Part shown: piece by piece, positions 22,701 to 28,877 of the stretch
How positions within the stretch are numbered: position 1 is the first letter of the stretch
Layout of the letters: each line of letters starts with the position of its first letter
NCBI GenBank assembly: GCA_963576725.1
Contig: OY755247.1
Span: 19,192,957 to 19,256,956 of the forward strand
Source: Azorinus chamasolen
Taxonomy: Eukaryota > Mollusca > Bivalvia > Cardiida > Solecurtidae
Length of the DNA stretch: 64,000 nucleotides
Direction of reading: 5' to 3'
Made by a program: the position numbers and the translations under genes
The notes under the pieces: generated by a model
What the model was told of the DNA's origin: nothing
Databases searched by the model: none
Seen by the model: only the letters and a program-made list of their open reading frames with translations

Positions 22701-25260
22701 CCCTGATCAGACGGCTCCTATAGGAGCCGTCTGATCTGGGTCTACTCTGTTAGCTAAGATGTAGAAAGGCGTGATTATAGAGTAAAGGGTTGATGTCGTA
22801 TCAGGTTGCAGACTTGTGTATGATTGTAGAAATACACAATACAGCTTAATACTGCAGAGCAACAGATAAACATGGAAACTCAAGTACTAAAATCGTCATT
22901 TCTCTACCTATGTTATGACCACTCTTTAGAATTGTCTCTTGAAGATGATCCGAAAGAGTGATCATAACATAGGATTTGGTGGAGAAATAAAGAAGTTATT
23001 CTTGAAAATGTCTTATCTGGACCTCTGTTACTGATGCATTGTGTCACCTGCTTTATTAGGATGACAATTTGGATCACTTCTCCATCGTCAGCCTGTCTGT
23101 CTGTCTGTCACGCTTTTTGTGTAATCCTTTAAACCCTCTTGTATGTATATTGAGTTCCTATTACACTACTAGAAATTTTTTTCTTACTTGACAGTTTTGG
23201 TGACTACTGTCACCTTTCTCAAAATTCCAACTGATTCCGTGGATCATCGGCTATTCATCGGAATCAGTTGGATTTTTGAGAAAGGTGACAGTAGTCACCG
23301 AAACTGCCAAGTAAGAAAAATATTTCTAGTAGGGCAATAAGAACTCAATATACATATGGACTTACCTACTAAATGAACTCTTTCAAGGCTTTAAACCCTT
23401 TTGTTCGCCCATTACTCCATAAAGATTCGTCTCTATGCCTTTGCAAACAGAGTAGACCCAGATTAGACGGCTCCTGTCGGAGTTGTCTGATCAGGGTTTG
23501 CTCTGTTTGTTTATGGAATAATATAAATCTGATTGTACAACTTCAGCTGTGACATTTCATTTTTTGTGTTAATATGCCAAAATTAATCTTATTAATATTG
23601 ATGATGTCCGTGTATGTTCATCTGTTGTCGACAAAGCCCATGGCTTCACGCAGTCGAATTGAGTCTGTGTGTCAGAAGGTGACTGGTCAGTCCAATTCGG
23701 GCACGGAAGTAGCATCAACAGGTTGGACATCTGAAGTCGTACACTATAGTTGATGTACCTGCAGCAGCCCTAGTTTTACGTGCGACACGCTTGTCCTGTG
23801 CTGATTGGGTACATGACTCTTCTGAGATGGTACATCCAGTTCTAACTGACCTATGCCAGAGTGTTCGGTCAAGGGTGAGGTTTTCCCAATTCTCCTAGTC
23901 TATGTTGAAGGACTTTAGCGATGCCTTCAAGCTATCTTTAAACCGTTTCCTCTGACCTCTGACTGTTCTCTTGGCAGACACTAATTCCCCATAGAGTAGT
24001 TGCTTCGGAATTCTCATCATGCTAAAAATTATTTGTGACAGTACTTTAGGACTTACATTATACTTGCAGGTGAAGAGGACGAGAGTTACCTTATACTAAA
24101 GAACCTCTCTACAGTACCCAGGTTTGGCACTGTTGCTATGTTTCTGTCCAGTAAAGACAAATCAGGTAAGTGCTTAGTTGCTTTTATTGACTCACCTGGC
24201 ACAAAGTGGTCAGTCATGCGCCGTCAACATTTTTTTCTTTTAACCCATTACCTCAAAGGCTATTTTTAGATACAACCCCTTTGAATACATCTACCTATAG
24301 GAGCAAATGCTCTATTTATCACAATGGTTTCACAAAGTGACTTTTACAGAGTCGTCAATATGAGGGAATGGTTTAACAACACCTTCTCCTAAACCACGGA
24401 CTGGATTTTCACCAAATTTTACAGGAATGATTTGCATGTGACCCTCTATGAAAGTTATATAAATCATTCCAGCCCAATGCATAAGTAGGTCACAGGAGCT
24501 AAAAAATAGATTTAAAGTAATAATTTATTTAATTGACCTAAATCAAATAAATTAGGATTTCAACCAAATTTCACAGAAATGATTTGGAGGTGAGCATCCA
24601 CGAAAGTTATATAAATTGTTTCAGTTCCTGTCTGTTGCATAAGTAGGTCAAACAAGATTTAACCAGGTGAGCGATACAGGGTCATCATGGCCCTCTTGCT
24701 TAAAAGTAGCTTCTTGCATTTTGTACACTGGTTGTAGCTAGTGCGGAATGAAAGTCCGCATTAACCCATTACCTCATAGGCAGTTTTTAGATACAACCTC
24801 TTTGAATAAATCTACCCAAAATGAGCATTAACTAGAGAAAAGGAAAATTACAGAATTTTGTAGTCTGAAACCATTGTTCCTATAGGAGTAAATGCTCTAT
24901 TTATCACAATGATTTCGCAAAGTAGCTTTTACAGAGTCATCAAAAGTCGTCAATATGAGGGAATGGGTTAAGCTGCCACATATATTTTAGTAAAGACTAC
25001 AATGTATATTTCTTTATTTAACGGTTGTTAATAGGGTTTTATATGTTTTATTGAGCATTAGGTTCCCCCCCCCCCCCTCCCCCAAGTGTTTATTAGAAGA
25101 AGTGAGGGGGCATTTATTAGAGAGAATACGATATTTACAGTTGTTCTTTTTCTTTATTCTGACAGGTGTGCAGGCTGTGATGGAGAGACTATCCAGCCAC
25201 CAGTCTTCAGTGTACAGTGCAGATGACATAAAGAAACTCCGCAAGGACTATGGTGTTTGA
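1670..25260 (+). CDS. SPAG1: SPAG1, 3' part (14 coding exons, 5' end outside window)
   Basis: Spliced model of exons 1670-1747, 3497-3603, 7471-8203, 9599-9770, 12709-12789, 13137-13494, 15545-15652, 17701-17790, 18478-18591, 19639-19810, 20376-20753, 21895-21969, 24070-24165 and 25166-25260. All junctions are AG/GT and stay in frame, giving about 884 visible residues. Order: end of TPR block 1 (residues 1-70), acidic linker, TPR block 2 (about 270-410), Ser/Thr/Pro linker, TPR block 3 (about 495-625), Lys/Ser-rich linker, RPAP3_C domain (about 750-884). This layout is that of SPAG1, a cytoplasmic co-chaperone scaffold needed for axonemal dynein-arm assembly (established for the family). Block 3 has the KxxGN, YTNRA and K..R pattern of HSP70/HSP90 carboxylate-clamp TPRs. 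RPAP3 shares the C-terminal domain but has two TPR blocks, so three blocks favour SPAG1. The start codon and first TPR lie upstream of the window. Confidence 0.9.
1785..2436. mobile_element. E1: terminal-inverted-repeat element with repeated word
   Basis: Inverted ends of about 28 bp (cgtcgctgtgctgac..) bound 652 bp in a SPAG1 intron, with TTAT on both sides. The word tatacgaggtttt occurs three times toward the right end (near 2250, 2285 and 2410). No ORF. Confidence 0.6.
2574..3000. mobile_element. PB-A copy carrying a nested PB-C
   Basis: ttaaccctttactctatg start; resumes after the insert with aggttaactgttatgatag; right end lost after cagatggct. Confidence 0.7.
2621..2842. mobile_element. 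PB-C MITE nested in PB-A
   Basis: TTAA at both ends; the central palindrome has collapsed to cccagatctggg. Confidence 0.75.
3081..3307. mobile_element. PB-A MITE, complete
   Basis: ttaaccctttactccat to aaaaagggttaa; imperfect core gactcctgtaggcgctgtc. Confidence 0.8.
3497..3603 (+). CDS. SPAG1: SPAG1 exon b (TPR block 1)
   Basis: Acceptor tgtttacag, donor gtaaga. Encodes ALLRRSTAKKSLKQYDQA and VLAIEPNNKRAK, a canonical TPR with the K/R residues on the concave face. Leaves in phase 0. Confidence 0.9.
3731..6410 (+). mobile_element. HH element with tandem-repeat body (CTAGTT end), split by another HH
   Basis: 5' hairpin taccccc..gggggta (3731-3760), then four to five units of about 150-200 bp containing attgcagaattatctcccc and catgaaacatggggattggt. 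The 3' end is gcgggggtat, hairpin tatcac-cttta-gtgata, then gttctagtt. Sequence resumes across the 4512-5791 insert. Confidence 0.7.
4512..5791 (+). mobile_element. HH element (CTTGTT end), nested in 3731-6410
   Basis: Starts atacgcctgtttgaaaaaac (5' hairpin) and ends acgggcgtatattg, then hairpin gtgcc-cact-ggcac plus tcttgtt. The body has five units of about 135 bp (ttagaatttttggttaagg). The close relative is at 30888-32088. Confidence 0.75.
6413..6498. mobile_element. PB-D fragment
   Basis: Right half with gatattagtgactcg and agaagggttaa. Confidence 0.55.
6667..7029. mobile_element. PB-A copy carrying a nested PG-A
   Basis: aaacctttacctaatg to gaggtaaaaggttga; core gctcctagaggag. Confidence 0.7.
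6709..6834. mobile_element. PG-A MITE, core deleted, nested in PB-A
   Basis: cagtaaaacctctctataac to gagaggttttactg between TA dinucleotides. Confidence 0.75.
7205..7372. mobile_element. PB-A fragment
   Basis: caaacagag..gatcagacagctactgcagg; followed by a poly-G run; ends at aagagttaa. Confidence 0.5.
7471..8203 (+). CDS. SPAG1: SPAG1 exon c (acidic linker and start of TPR block 2)
   Basis: The largest exon (733 bp). After a capping helix (DLLEEIEKTKQKEKEE) comes a long, low-complexity, Asp/Glu-rich linker. It carries two copies of a basic-acidic motif, RRMKIEDVDDMEEE and RKMKIEEVESDDEEEE. The exon ends with the first helix of TPR block 2 (YREEANKLFKNGQYGDA). Acceptor cctattaaag, donor gtaagt, leaving phase 1. 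Confidence 0.9.
8238..8400. mobile_element. PB-A-like remnant
   Basis: ctttgcaaacaaagcacacc and decayed flank; no core. Confidence 0.35.
8409..8745 (+). mobile_element. HH element 5' part
   Basis: 5' hairpin tagctcg..cgagcta (8409-8440), gtcgtc-rich stretch, then cataacttcttcaatttt. No 3' hairpin found. The long ORF here is transposon sequence. Confidence 0.5.
8917..9146. mobile_element. PB-B MITE, complete
   Basis: ttaacccattccctcat to ggaggaaagggttaa; 64-bp palindrome around gctcatataagagc. Confidence 0.8.
9160..9240. mobile_element. PB-D core fragment
   Basis: gagggctcctgatagagtcctttgg-like imperfect centre with gtcttcactgttt. Confidence 0.4.
9273..9570. mobile_element. PB-A/PB-B chimera before SPAG1 exon d
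   Basis: Left 160 bp is PB-A including its core; right part is the PB-B right half from agcaaatgctctatttat to the TTAA. Confidence 0.7.
9599..9770 (+). CDS. SPAG1: SPAG1 exon d (TPR block 2)
   Basis: Encodes NYSNRAACCLKTGDLPGC and IKPLLRRATAYEHLE, the central TPR of block 2 with the clamp-like N, K and R positions. Acceptor gttgccag, donor gttagt, leaving phase 2. A piggyBac-type MITE chimera ends only 28 bp before the exon. Confidence 0.9.
10232..10455. mobile_element. PB-B MITE
   Basis: ttaacccattcccgcat to gcgggaatgggtta; centre gctcctatggagcc with part of one arm altered. Confidence 0.75.
10456..11514 (+). mobile_element. HH element with tandem body (CTAGTT end), split by PG-C
   Basis: Three to four units of about 170 bp (ccaactcctcatacaccaat..ggaggatttacttcaaac). 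The 3' hairpin gtcc-tat-ggac is followed by ccaatttcctagtt (11509-11514). The 5' edge is approximate. Confidence 0.6.
10807..11121. mobile_element. PG-C MITE nested in an HH element
   Basis: cagtttaacttcgatatctc to tcgaagttcaactg with TA flanks; centre aagctcctgtaggagatt. Confidence 0.8.
11727..11930. mobile_element. PB-A fragment
   Basis: agatcagacatctcctgtagg core with gtttactaatagaatg flank; ends missing. Confidence 0.55.
11937..12183. mobile_element. PB-A MITE, complete
   Basis: ttaaccctttaccccatgaa to ggtaaagggttaa; core cggcttctgtaggagctg. Confidence 0.8.
12305..12553. mobile_element. PB-A variant, complete
   Basis: ttaaccctttccctcat to aggaaagggttaa; core cggctcctagaggagccg. Confidence 0.8.
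12709..12789 (+). CDS. SPAG1: SPAG1 exon e (TPR block 2)
   Basis: Acceptor ttttttag, donor gttggt. Encodes RDRKAYVDYRHVLLLDSR, the third TPR of block 2. Both junctions are phase 2. Confidence 0.85.
12806..12941. mobile_element. PB-A, core deleted
   Basis: ttaccctttccttggta to gaaagggttaa without palindrome. Confidence 0.6.
13137..13494 (+). CDS. SPAG1: SPAG1 exon f (linker and start of TPR block 3)
   Basis: Acceptor atacttag, donor gtgaat. Starts with CQAILSQRDGPRWREKL, then a Pro/Thr/Ser-rich linker, then EKFDTLKAKGNEHVKK, the KxxGN helix that opens TPR block 3. Leaves in phase 0. Confidence 0.88.
13565..13740. repeat. FB-1 foldback
   Basis: ctccaccaaaccctatatta and its complement around a gtctctaag spacer; right flank aattatctggacatct-like. 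Confidence 0.7.
13935..14245. mobile_element. PB-A with the same flank type on both sides
   Basis: gaatcttcttgtaagaaata on the left and the inverted long-side flank on the right of one core; consistent with recombination through the palindrome. Confidence 0.5.
14370..14500. repeat. FB-1 half
   Basis: ctccaccaaaccctatgttg, one arm only. Confidence 0.6.
14563..14768. mobile_element. PB-A, decayed ends
   Basis: Core agacagctcttatagggg and ctattataaaaatacttc flank, truncated at the next copy. Confidence 0.6.
14769..15011. mobile_element. PB-A MITE
   Basis: ttaacccttccccttta to gaaatggttaa; core with a small internal duplication gactgagactcc. Confidence 0.75.
15545..15652 (+). CDS. SPAG1: SPAG1 exon g (TPR block 3)
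   Basis: Acceptor ctgttcag, donor gtaaga; 36 codons. Encodes GLFRDAIQCYSECAEILP and VSYTNRALCYIRV. The N of YTNRA is a clamp residue. Confidence 0.9.
15669..15833. mobile_element. PG-B/PB-A chimera
   Basis: Left is a pogo-type half (acagtagaacctctttaaac to cttaatgcaggttgaaag); right is a PB-A half (gccgtctgatctgggtct to gtgttaa). Confidence 0.65.
15830..16012. mobile_element. PB-B MITE lacking one palindrome arm
   Basis: TTAA at both ends; gagcatttgc joins directly to aaaattctaaaa, so the right arm is gone. Confidence 0.75.
16163..16291. mobile_element. PB-B left part, cut by HH 16292-17492
   Basis: ttaactcattccctcat, palindrome around ggctccataggagcg, stops at ttcctttt. The right end is not found after the insert. 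Confidence 0.65.
16292..17492 (+). mobile_element. HH element with about seven tandem units (CTTGTT end)
   Basis: Starts tatgtcccccc and ends gggggggcata, hairpin gtgttt-cac-aaacac, atcttgtt. Units of about 130-180 bp carry atctcatgaagctgcacatt and gacatgtcaaggtcatcct. Inserted in a PB-B copy between ttcctttt and tctagt. Confidence 0.75.
17508..17675 (+). mobile_element. Short HH element (CTAGTT end)
   Basis: Shares its 3' end with 3731-6410: caatcaaggcagctg.. ggggtatt, hairpin atcat-cttta-gtgat, agttctagtt. About 170 bp, directly after the 16292 element and 25 bp before a SPAG1 exon. Confidence 0.6.
17701..17790 (+). CDS. SPAG1: SPAG1 exon h (TPR block 3)
   Basis: Acceptor tgctttttag, donor gtaagt; 30 codons, phase 0. 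Encodes PEDAEMDCSRALATEK and DNVKALFRRAQSRK, with the K..R clamp pair. Confidence 0.9.
17793..18477. other. SPAG1 intron without recognised element
   Basis: AT-rich intron; a faint FB-1-like ccattcattagaattgtctc near 18245. Nothing else recognised. Confidence 0.5.
18478..18591 (+). CDS. SPAG1: SPAG1 exon i (TPR block 3 and capping helix)
   Basis: Acceptor attcaag, donor gtatga; 38 codons. Encodes MLKRYREGIEDLKHLLNV, the last TPR of the protein, followed by a charged helix ending NYWRE. Confidence 0.88.
18615..18696. mobile_element. PB-A mini-MITE
   Basis: 82 bp between TTAAs, no core. Confidence 0.65.
18734..18877. repeat. Foldback element in SPAG1 intron
   Basis: Arms of about 60 bp starting gaattaccatgctagtag fold onto gcatagtaattc; the loop is short. 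A related half-arm sequence appears near 19200-19260. Its class is unknown. Confidence 0.6.
18880..19638. other. SPAG1 intron, unassigned
   Basis: Some dispersed similarity to the 18734 foldback (tgctagtaggaagtg, 19231). No ORF or RNA gene recognised. Confidence 0.4.
19639..19810 (+). CDS. SPAG1: SPAG1 exon j (Ser/Lys linker with third acidic motif)
   Basis: Acceptor gataacaaag (weak pyrimidine tract), donor gtaatg, leaving phase 1. Ser/Gln/Lys-rich linker ending in RKKMVIEEVESEEEET, a third copy of the motif found twice in the 7471-8203 exon. Confidence 0.82.
19874..20077. mobile_element. PG-A MITE, complete
   Basis: 204-bp palindrome with centre acgctcctataggagcgt; CAGTAAAACC ends. Confidence 0.8.
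20117..20198. mobile_element. PB-A mini-MITE
   Basis: 82 bp between TTAAs, one core arm kept. Confidence 0.7.
20376..20753 (+). CDS. SPAG1: SPAG1 exon k (linker and start of RPAP3_C)
   Basis: Acceptor ctgtttcag, donor gtaaga. About 80 residues of Lys/Ser/Pro-rich linker precede TPYEFISTWNALKK and YYKLLKQIKPADIKT, the recognisable opening of an RPAP3_C domain. Confidence 0.9.
20901..21069. mobile_element. PB-A, core deleted
   Basis: ttaactcatttcctcat to gaaagggttaa. Confidence 0.65.
21070..21270. mobile_element. PB-A, decayed
   Basis: tatttatgtaagaaatgac, core agatggctcttactggagcc. Confidence 0.6.
21273..21526. mobile_element. PB-A MITE
   Basis: cccttttctccatgaat to gagtaaaggtttaa; core ggctcctatacgagcc. 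Confidence 0.75.
21560..21720. repeat. FB-1, decayed
   Basis: ccaccaaaccctatgtgg; gcattatatctaagcctct right flank. Confidence 0.55.
21895..21969 (+). CDS. SPAG1: SPAG1 exon l (RPAP3_C)
   Basis: Acceptor cttccag, donor gtaagt; phase 1 on both sides. Encodes ISNKLDGNMLNVITKC and VAEHYITN, a middle helix pair of the RPAP3_C domain. Confidence 0.85.
22009..22288 (+). mobile_element. tRNA-derived SINE, nearly full length
   Basis: The head has an A box (tgagtggttaaaacgc, 22022-22037) and a B-box-like ggttcattcccc (22063-22074), spaced as in tRNA-Ser/Leu type SINEs. A body of about 200 bp ends in acggactttaatcaac. The 3' part recurs at 52047-52124. Confidence 0.65.
22309..22607. mobile_element. 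Multi-part PB chimera
   Basis: A PB-A tip, a core with gtgggctcctagaggatcc, a PB-B right arm (gagcaaatgctctattta) and a PB-D-like end (gtaaacagtatagatcc). Confidence 0.5.
22604..22792. mobile_element. PB-A MITE
   Basis: ttaaccctttactccatg to agtaaagggttga; perfect core cggctcctataggagccg. Confidence 0.8.
22863..23035. repeat. FB-1 foldback
   Basis: tatgttatgaccactcttta and its complement; ends in cttatctggacctctg. Confidence 0.7.
23040..23130 (+). mobile_element. HH 5' fragment
   Basis: gtgtcacctgct start, then a gtctgtctgtctgtcac run, as in 30713 and in the reverse complement of 61283. Confidence 0.4.
23133..23365. repeat. Long near-perfect foldback
   Basis: Arms of about 95 bp (tgtatgtatattgag.. 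to ..ccaactgattccg) are almost perfect complements with a spacer of about 25 bp. The ends do not match the MITE families here. Confidence 0.65.
23405..23613. mobile_element. PB-A, right end lost
   Basis: attactccataaagattcg, core cggctcctgtcggagttg. Confidence 0.6.
23625..24022 (-). mobile_element. Degenerate LINE 3' coding tail
   Basis: The minus strand reads MRIPKQLLYGELVSAKRT, then RFKDSLKASLKSFNI and, later, CPTC*CYFRARIGLTSHL. This is the familiar C-terminus of invertebrate endonuclease/reverse-transcriptase LINE proteins, which end in a zinc-finger-like CPxC...H..H. Several in-frame stops show it is dead. The reverse-transcriptase domain is absent. Confidence 0.65.
24070..24165 (+). 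CDS. SPAG1: SPAG1 exon m (RPAP3_C)
   Basis: Acceptor atacttgcag, donor gtaagt. Encodes LILKNLSTVPRFGTVAMF and LSSKDKS. The PRF..VAMFL core is typical of the end of RPAP3_C domains. Confidence 0.88.
24188..24700 (+). mobile_element. HH element (CTTG end) containing a PB-B MITE
   Basis: Starts gactcacctggcacaaagtgg; the 3' end is ggtgagcgataca, hairpin gggtc-atcat-ggccc, tcttg. Related to 57241-58325. The PB-B insert at 24240-24376 has clean TTAA flanks. Confidence 0.65.
24240..24376. mobile_element. PB-B MITE, internally deleted
   Basis: ttaacccattacctcaa to gaatggtttaa; only the right arm of the palindrome remains. Confidence 0.7.
24761..24971. mobile_element. PB-B MITE
   Basis: ttaacccattacctcat to gaatgggttaa; the left arm is partly deleted. 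Confidence 0.75.
25067..25084. repeat. Poly-C tract
   Basis: A run of about 14 C, one T, then five C, 80 bp before the last SPAG1 exon. Length is likely unreliable. Confidence 0.8.
25166..25260 (+). CDS. SPAG1: SPAG1 terminal coding exon
   Basis: Acceptor ttctgacag; encodes VQAVMERLSSHQ through DDIKKLRKDYGV, then TGA at 25258-25260. It completes the RPAP3_C region and ends the protein. A possible AATAAA lies at 25821-25826, but the 3' UTR is full of repeats and the true cleavage site cannot be seen. Confidence 0.85.
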
Positions 25261-25290
25261 GAGTGACTCATTACTATAGCATAGAATGAT

Positions 25291-25486
25291 ATCTAATTTG
25301 TCAGGGTTCATGCATTTGGATAGACAATTATTGTCCTTACTTGCTGTTTTCAGATTATCTTTATCTTAACCCTTTACCTGATGAATATATCTAATTTGTC
25401 AGGGTTCATGCATTTGGATAGACAATTATTGTCCTTACTTGCTGTTTTCAGATTATCTTTATCTTAACCCTTTACCTGATGAATAT
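25291..25486. repeat. Exact 98-bp tandem duplication after SPAG1 stop
   Basis: 25291-25388 and 25389-25486 are identical as read, each ending in the left tip of a PB-A MITE (ttaaccctttacctgatgaat). Confidence 0.9.
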
Positions 25487-25544
25487 TCATGTCTGAATTC
25501 ACTCATTATGAATATTCATTACTTAATTATCTTGTTATTGTTAA
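25464..25544. mobile_element. PB-A remnant (core deleted)
   Basis: ttaaccctttacctgatg to a TTAA shared with the next copy. Confidence 0.55.
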
Positions 25545-25821
25545 CCCCTTACTCAGCACTAATTATGGCCTGTATTAAGCAACCTCTTACTTTCAAAATA
25601 CGCCTTTCTACACATTTACAAACAGAGAAGACCCAGATCAGACGGCTCCTATAGGAGCTGTCTGATCAAGATCTGCTCGGTTGCTTATAATATAGATATC
25701 ATTCTACACTTTCTGCCAATGCGAAAACTTCCTGAGCCTATGTGCTACAATAACAGTTAATACAATTCATATTCATAATATCATTATTTCTTACATAAAT
25801 ATTCATGGAGTAAAGGGTTAA
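25541..25821. mobile_element. PB-A MITE, complete
   Basis: ttaaccccttactcagc to gagtaaagggttaa; core cggctcctataggagctg. Confidence 0.75.
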
Positions 25822-25880
25822 ATAAAACAGTATTATACATTGCAATGACAAATTGTATAGAATAATATCTAAGATATTCT

Positions 25881-26085
25881 TTAACCCTTTCCTCCATAAA
25901 TACGCCTTTCTACGCCTCTAAAAGCCACTTTTTGAAACCATCGTGATAAATACAGCATTTGCTCTATAGTGGTTTCAGAACTACACAATTCTAAATTGCT
26001 CCTTTTCTCTAGTTAATGCTCCTACTTTCGGTAGGTTTATTCAAAGAGGTTGGATCTAAAGATAGACTATGAGGGAATGGGTTAA
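25881..26085. mobile_element. PB-B MITE with shortened core
   Basis: ttaaccctttcctccat to gaatgggttaa; core reduced to gcatttgctctatagtgg. Confidence 0.75.
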
Positions 26086-26170
26086 GCAAACAGAGCAGAT
26101 CCTGATCAGATTAGTCTGTTTGCAAAGGTATCCTTAGACATGGTTGTCAGGTAAATGATTAAAAAATCAT
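26086..26170. mobile_element. PB-A arm remnant
   Basis: gcaaacagagcagatcctg and gtctgtttgcaaagg without the centre. Confidence 0.45.
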
Positions 26171-26398
26171 TAACCCATTACCTCATAGGCTATTTTTAGA
26201 TACAACCTCTTTGAATAAATCTAACGAAAAGGAGCATTAACTAGAGAAAAGGAAAATTTTAGAATTTTGTAGTTTGAAACCATTGAGATAAATAGAGCAT
26301 TTGCTCCTATAGGAGCAAATGCTCTATTTATCACAATGGTTTCACAAAGTGGCTTTTACAGAGTCGTCAAAAGGTGTCAATATGAGGGAATGAGTTAA
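26170..26398. mobile_element. PB-B MITE, complete
   Basis: Near-perfect 66-bp palindrome (26277-26342) with gctcctataggagc at its centre; TTAA both ends. Confidence 0.85.
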
Positions 26399-26593
26399 GT
26401 GTCAGAGCCGAAATAGGGTCGTCAGTACAACCATACTGTCAGATATATTTGCATTCACTGTTTGTATTTTAGTACTTTCCATTGCTGTACATATCAAATG
26501 GAGAGAAATTAACTGTATTTGTTTTAAATATTAGAAAACCCAGTCCCTTCTCCATCATTAAGTCAATTTAACAACTGTTTTGACTTTGGATTA

Positions 26594-26841
26594 CTTTACC
26601 CTTTCCCTGTTGCATATTCATGTAAGAAATAATCACATCATGAATATTTATTAGCTGAAAATTTAAAATGGCATGTGTACACATGATGTTTTAGCTTTTA
26701 AAGGCAGAAACAAGAGTGAGATCTATACCATGTCAAAAGCAAACAGAGCAGACCCTGGTCAGTCAGCTACTATTGGAGTCGTCTGATCTGGGTCTACTGT
26801 GTTTGCAAATGCGTGAAAAGGTGTATGAGGGAAAGGGTTAA
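26594..26841. mobile_element. PB-A MITE
   Basis: ttaccctttccctgttg to gaaagggttaa; core agctactattggagtcg. Confidence 0.75.
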
Positions 26842-27050
26842 TCTTTACAGTGCGGGACACGAGTCACTAATGTCATTTGCAAATAGTGAAGACCCAGATG
26901 AGAGGGTTCCTAGAGGAGTCCTCTCATCAGGGTCTGCACTGTTTGTCATGTAACACTTTTCTTTAGAAAAATCCCTAAATATTCACTATAAGTTTTACCT
27001 GTTTGAATTTTGGAATAGTCCATTTGAAAAGTCAGGGTTGAAAGGGTTAA
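26838..27050. mobile_element. PB-D MITE, complete, inverse orientation
   Basis: ttaatctttacagtgcgg to gaaagggttaa; shares its left TTAA with the preceding PB-A. Confidence 0.75.
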
Positions 27051-27237
27051 ACTGAAAGAAGTGAAGCAGCACATAGTGTAGACCCTCATCAACTGAGGGA
27101 GCTAAAATTATGGGTTCTTCAGATCATATTTGTAGTACATGTACATGTGTAAAAGGTAAAATGGACAATGTTGCTTGAGTGGTGTTTGTTTGTCTGAAAT
27201 TGTGCAAACTAATTGTTACTTACTTTTATTGTTATGC

Positions 27238-27496
27238 TTAAACCCTTTACTCCATAGATATTCATGTAAGAAATAATGCCATCATGAATATTTATATATT
27301 ATTAATTAGATTAATTGTTATAATAGAATGAGGACACGTGAAGTGTTTGTCATGTCAGAAACTATGGAATCATATCTGTATTTTATTATAAGCAAACAGA
27401 GCAGACCCTGATCTGACGGCTACTACAGGAGCGGTCTGACCGGGTCTACTCTGTTTGCAAAGGTGTAGAGAGGCTTATTTATGGAGTAAAGGGTTA
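27238..27496. mobile_element. PB-A MITE
   Basis: ttaaaccctttactccat to gagtaaagggtta; core cggctactacaggagcgg. Confidence 0.8.
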
Positions 27497-27714
27497 GTAT
27501 TGATAATGTACTTTACAGTAGTATTATTTGGAACCTTAATGTATGCATATGCCATCATCAGTTCGATTAAAGCATTCTAAAGGAATGGAGAACAGTTCGA
27601 CTGTTTTATCCTCTGAAATAAGAATGCTTCAGTATTGGTTGATTTTGCATAATTTTTTCTTAATGCAGTAAAATCCCTCTAAAGCAATCACTTCATGAAT
27701 AGACATAAGTGTCT

Positions 27715-27964
27715 TTAACCCTTTTATATTCCATGAATATTCATATTAAAAATAATGCCACCATGAATATTAATTAGATTAATTGTTGCAGTAGCGGATG
27801 GAGACAGAATGTTTTCTTCTTGGCAGAAACTCCTATTTTACCTATATTATATCATAAGCAAACAGAGCAGACCCTGATCAGATGGCTCCTACAGGAGCCG
27901 TCTGATCAGGGTCTGCGCTGTTTGCGAAGGCGTAAAAAGGCATATTTATGGAGTAAGGGGTTAA
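27715..27964. mobile_element. PB-A MITE
   Basis: ttaacccttttatattcc to gagtaaggggttaa; both arms here read gatcagggtc, an exception to the usual arm asymmetry. Confidence 0.8.
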
Positions 27965-27979
27965 AAACAGATGGTTGCT

Positions 27980-28115
27980 AATGTAGGAAAAGAGTAATGC
28001 AGAAAGCTCCTGCAGGAGTTTCTGTGTAACTTTCATCCTGCTTTAAGATACCACCTGCCTTTAAGATCAAGATTTAGACCTCTTTTTGGTGGTAGCTTTA
28101 TAGGGGTTTTACTGT
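27980..28115. mobile_element. PG-B, left end lost
   Basis: gaaagctcctgcaggagttt centre; right end aggggttttactgta. Confidence 0.65.
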
Positions 28116-28139
28116 ACACTATTTTGTATAATGATTTTT

Positions 28140-28240
28140 TTATCCCCCCATCGTAGGAGGGGCATATGGGATTGCTCTTGTCCATCTGTTCGTACATACA
28201 TTCAGAAAATCTTAAACCCCGCACTGCTCCTTTACTAAAT
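28140..28240 (+). mobile_element. HH 5' fragment
   Basis: 5' hairpin atcccccca..aggggcatat, then a short body; no 3' hairpin follows. Confidence 0.4.
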
Positions 28241-28358
28241 AGACATTGAGTCATCAAATATAATACAAATGTTTATCGGGATGAGAAATGATGCAGTTGG
28301 GTTTTAGTTTTATATGGGACCAATAACACTGGAATTATGGTCCTTGCAGTAGTCAACA

Positions 28359-28740
28359 TTAACCCTTTACTCCAGGAATATTCATGTACGAAATAATGAC
28401 ATCATAAATATTAGTTTGTTATTAAGTAGTTTGTTAGATTAATTGTTATAAAATCACATGGACACAGGAATTTTTTACCATGGCGGATATTGTAAAATTA
28501 TTACAATATCAATTGCAAACAGAGCAGAATACTGATGAGACGTCTCTTACATGAATATTAATTAGATCAATTGTTAATAAAGCACCTGGACATAGGAATG
28601 TTTGTCCATGGCAGAAACTGTAGAATCCTATGTATATCATATCATAAGCAAACAGAGCAGACCCTGATCAGATGGCTCCTGTAGGAGTGTCTGATCTGGG
28701 GTTTTTTTGTTTGCAAAAGAGTATTTACAGAGTAAAGGGT
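28359..28740. mobile_element. PB-A with duplicated left half
   Basis: Two left-half modules in tandem (gaatattca..gcaaacagagcag, then tgaatattaattagatc..gcaaacagagcag) before one core and right end. Confidence 0.65.
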
Positions 28741-28808
28741 ATGTATGGCAATTTTGTGGCAAATGTGGAAATAGGGGCATCTATGTCCTATGGACACACT
28801 TCTAGTTT
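28741..28808 (+). mobile_element. HH 3' fragment (CTAGTT end)
   Basis: caaatgtggaaataggggcat, hairpin gtcc-tat-ggac, acacttctagtt; the same tail type as 11480-11514. Confidence 0.5.
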
Positions 28809-28877
28809 ATACATGTATATCAACCATTACATCAGACTTTCATGTACATGTACTTATAAACTGGTGCTTTTGAAATA

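Noticed and set aside
1670..25260. Assignment of the large gene to RPAP3 or TOMM34
   Set aside because: RPAP3 has two TPR blocks and TOMM34 lacks an RPAP3_C domain; three blocks plus RPAP3_C fit SPAG1.
25821..25826. AATAAA as the SPAG1 polyadenylation signal
   Set aside because: It lies just beyond a PB-A MITE, 560 bp from the stop, with no supporting downstream element; left unannotated as a site.
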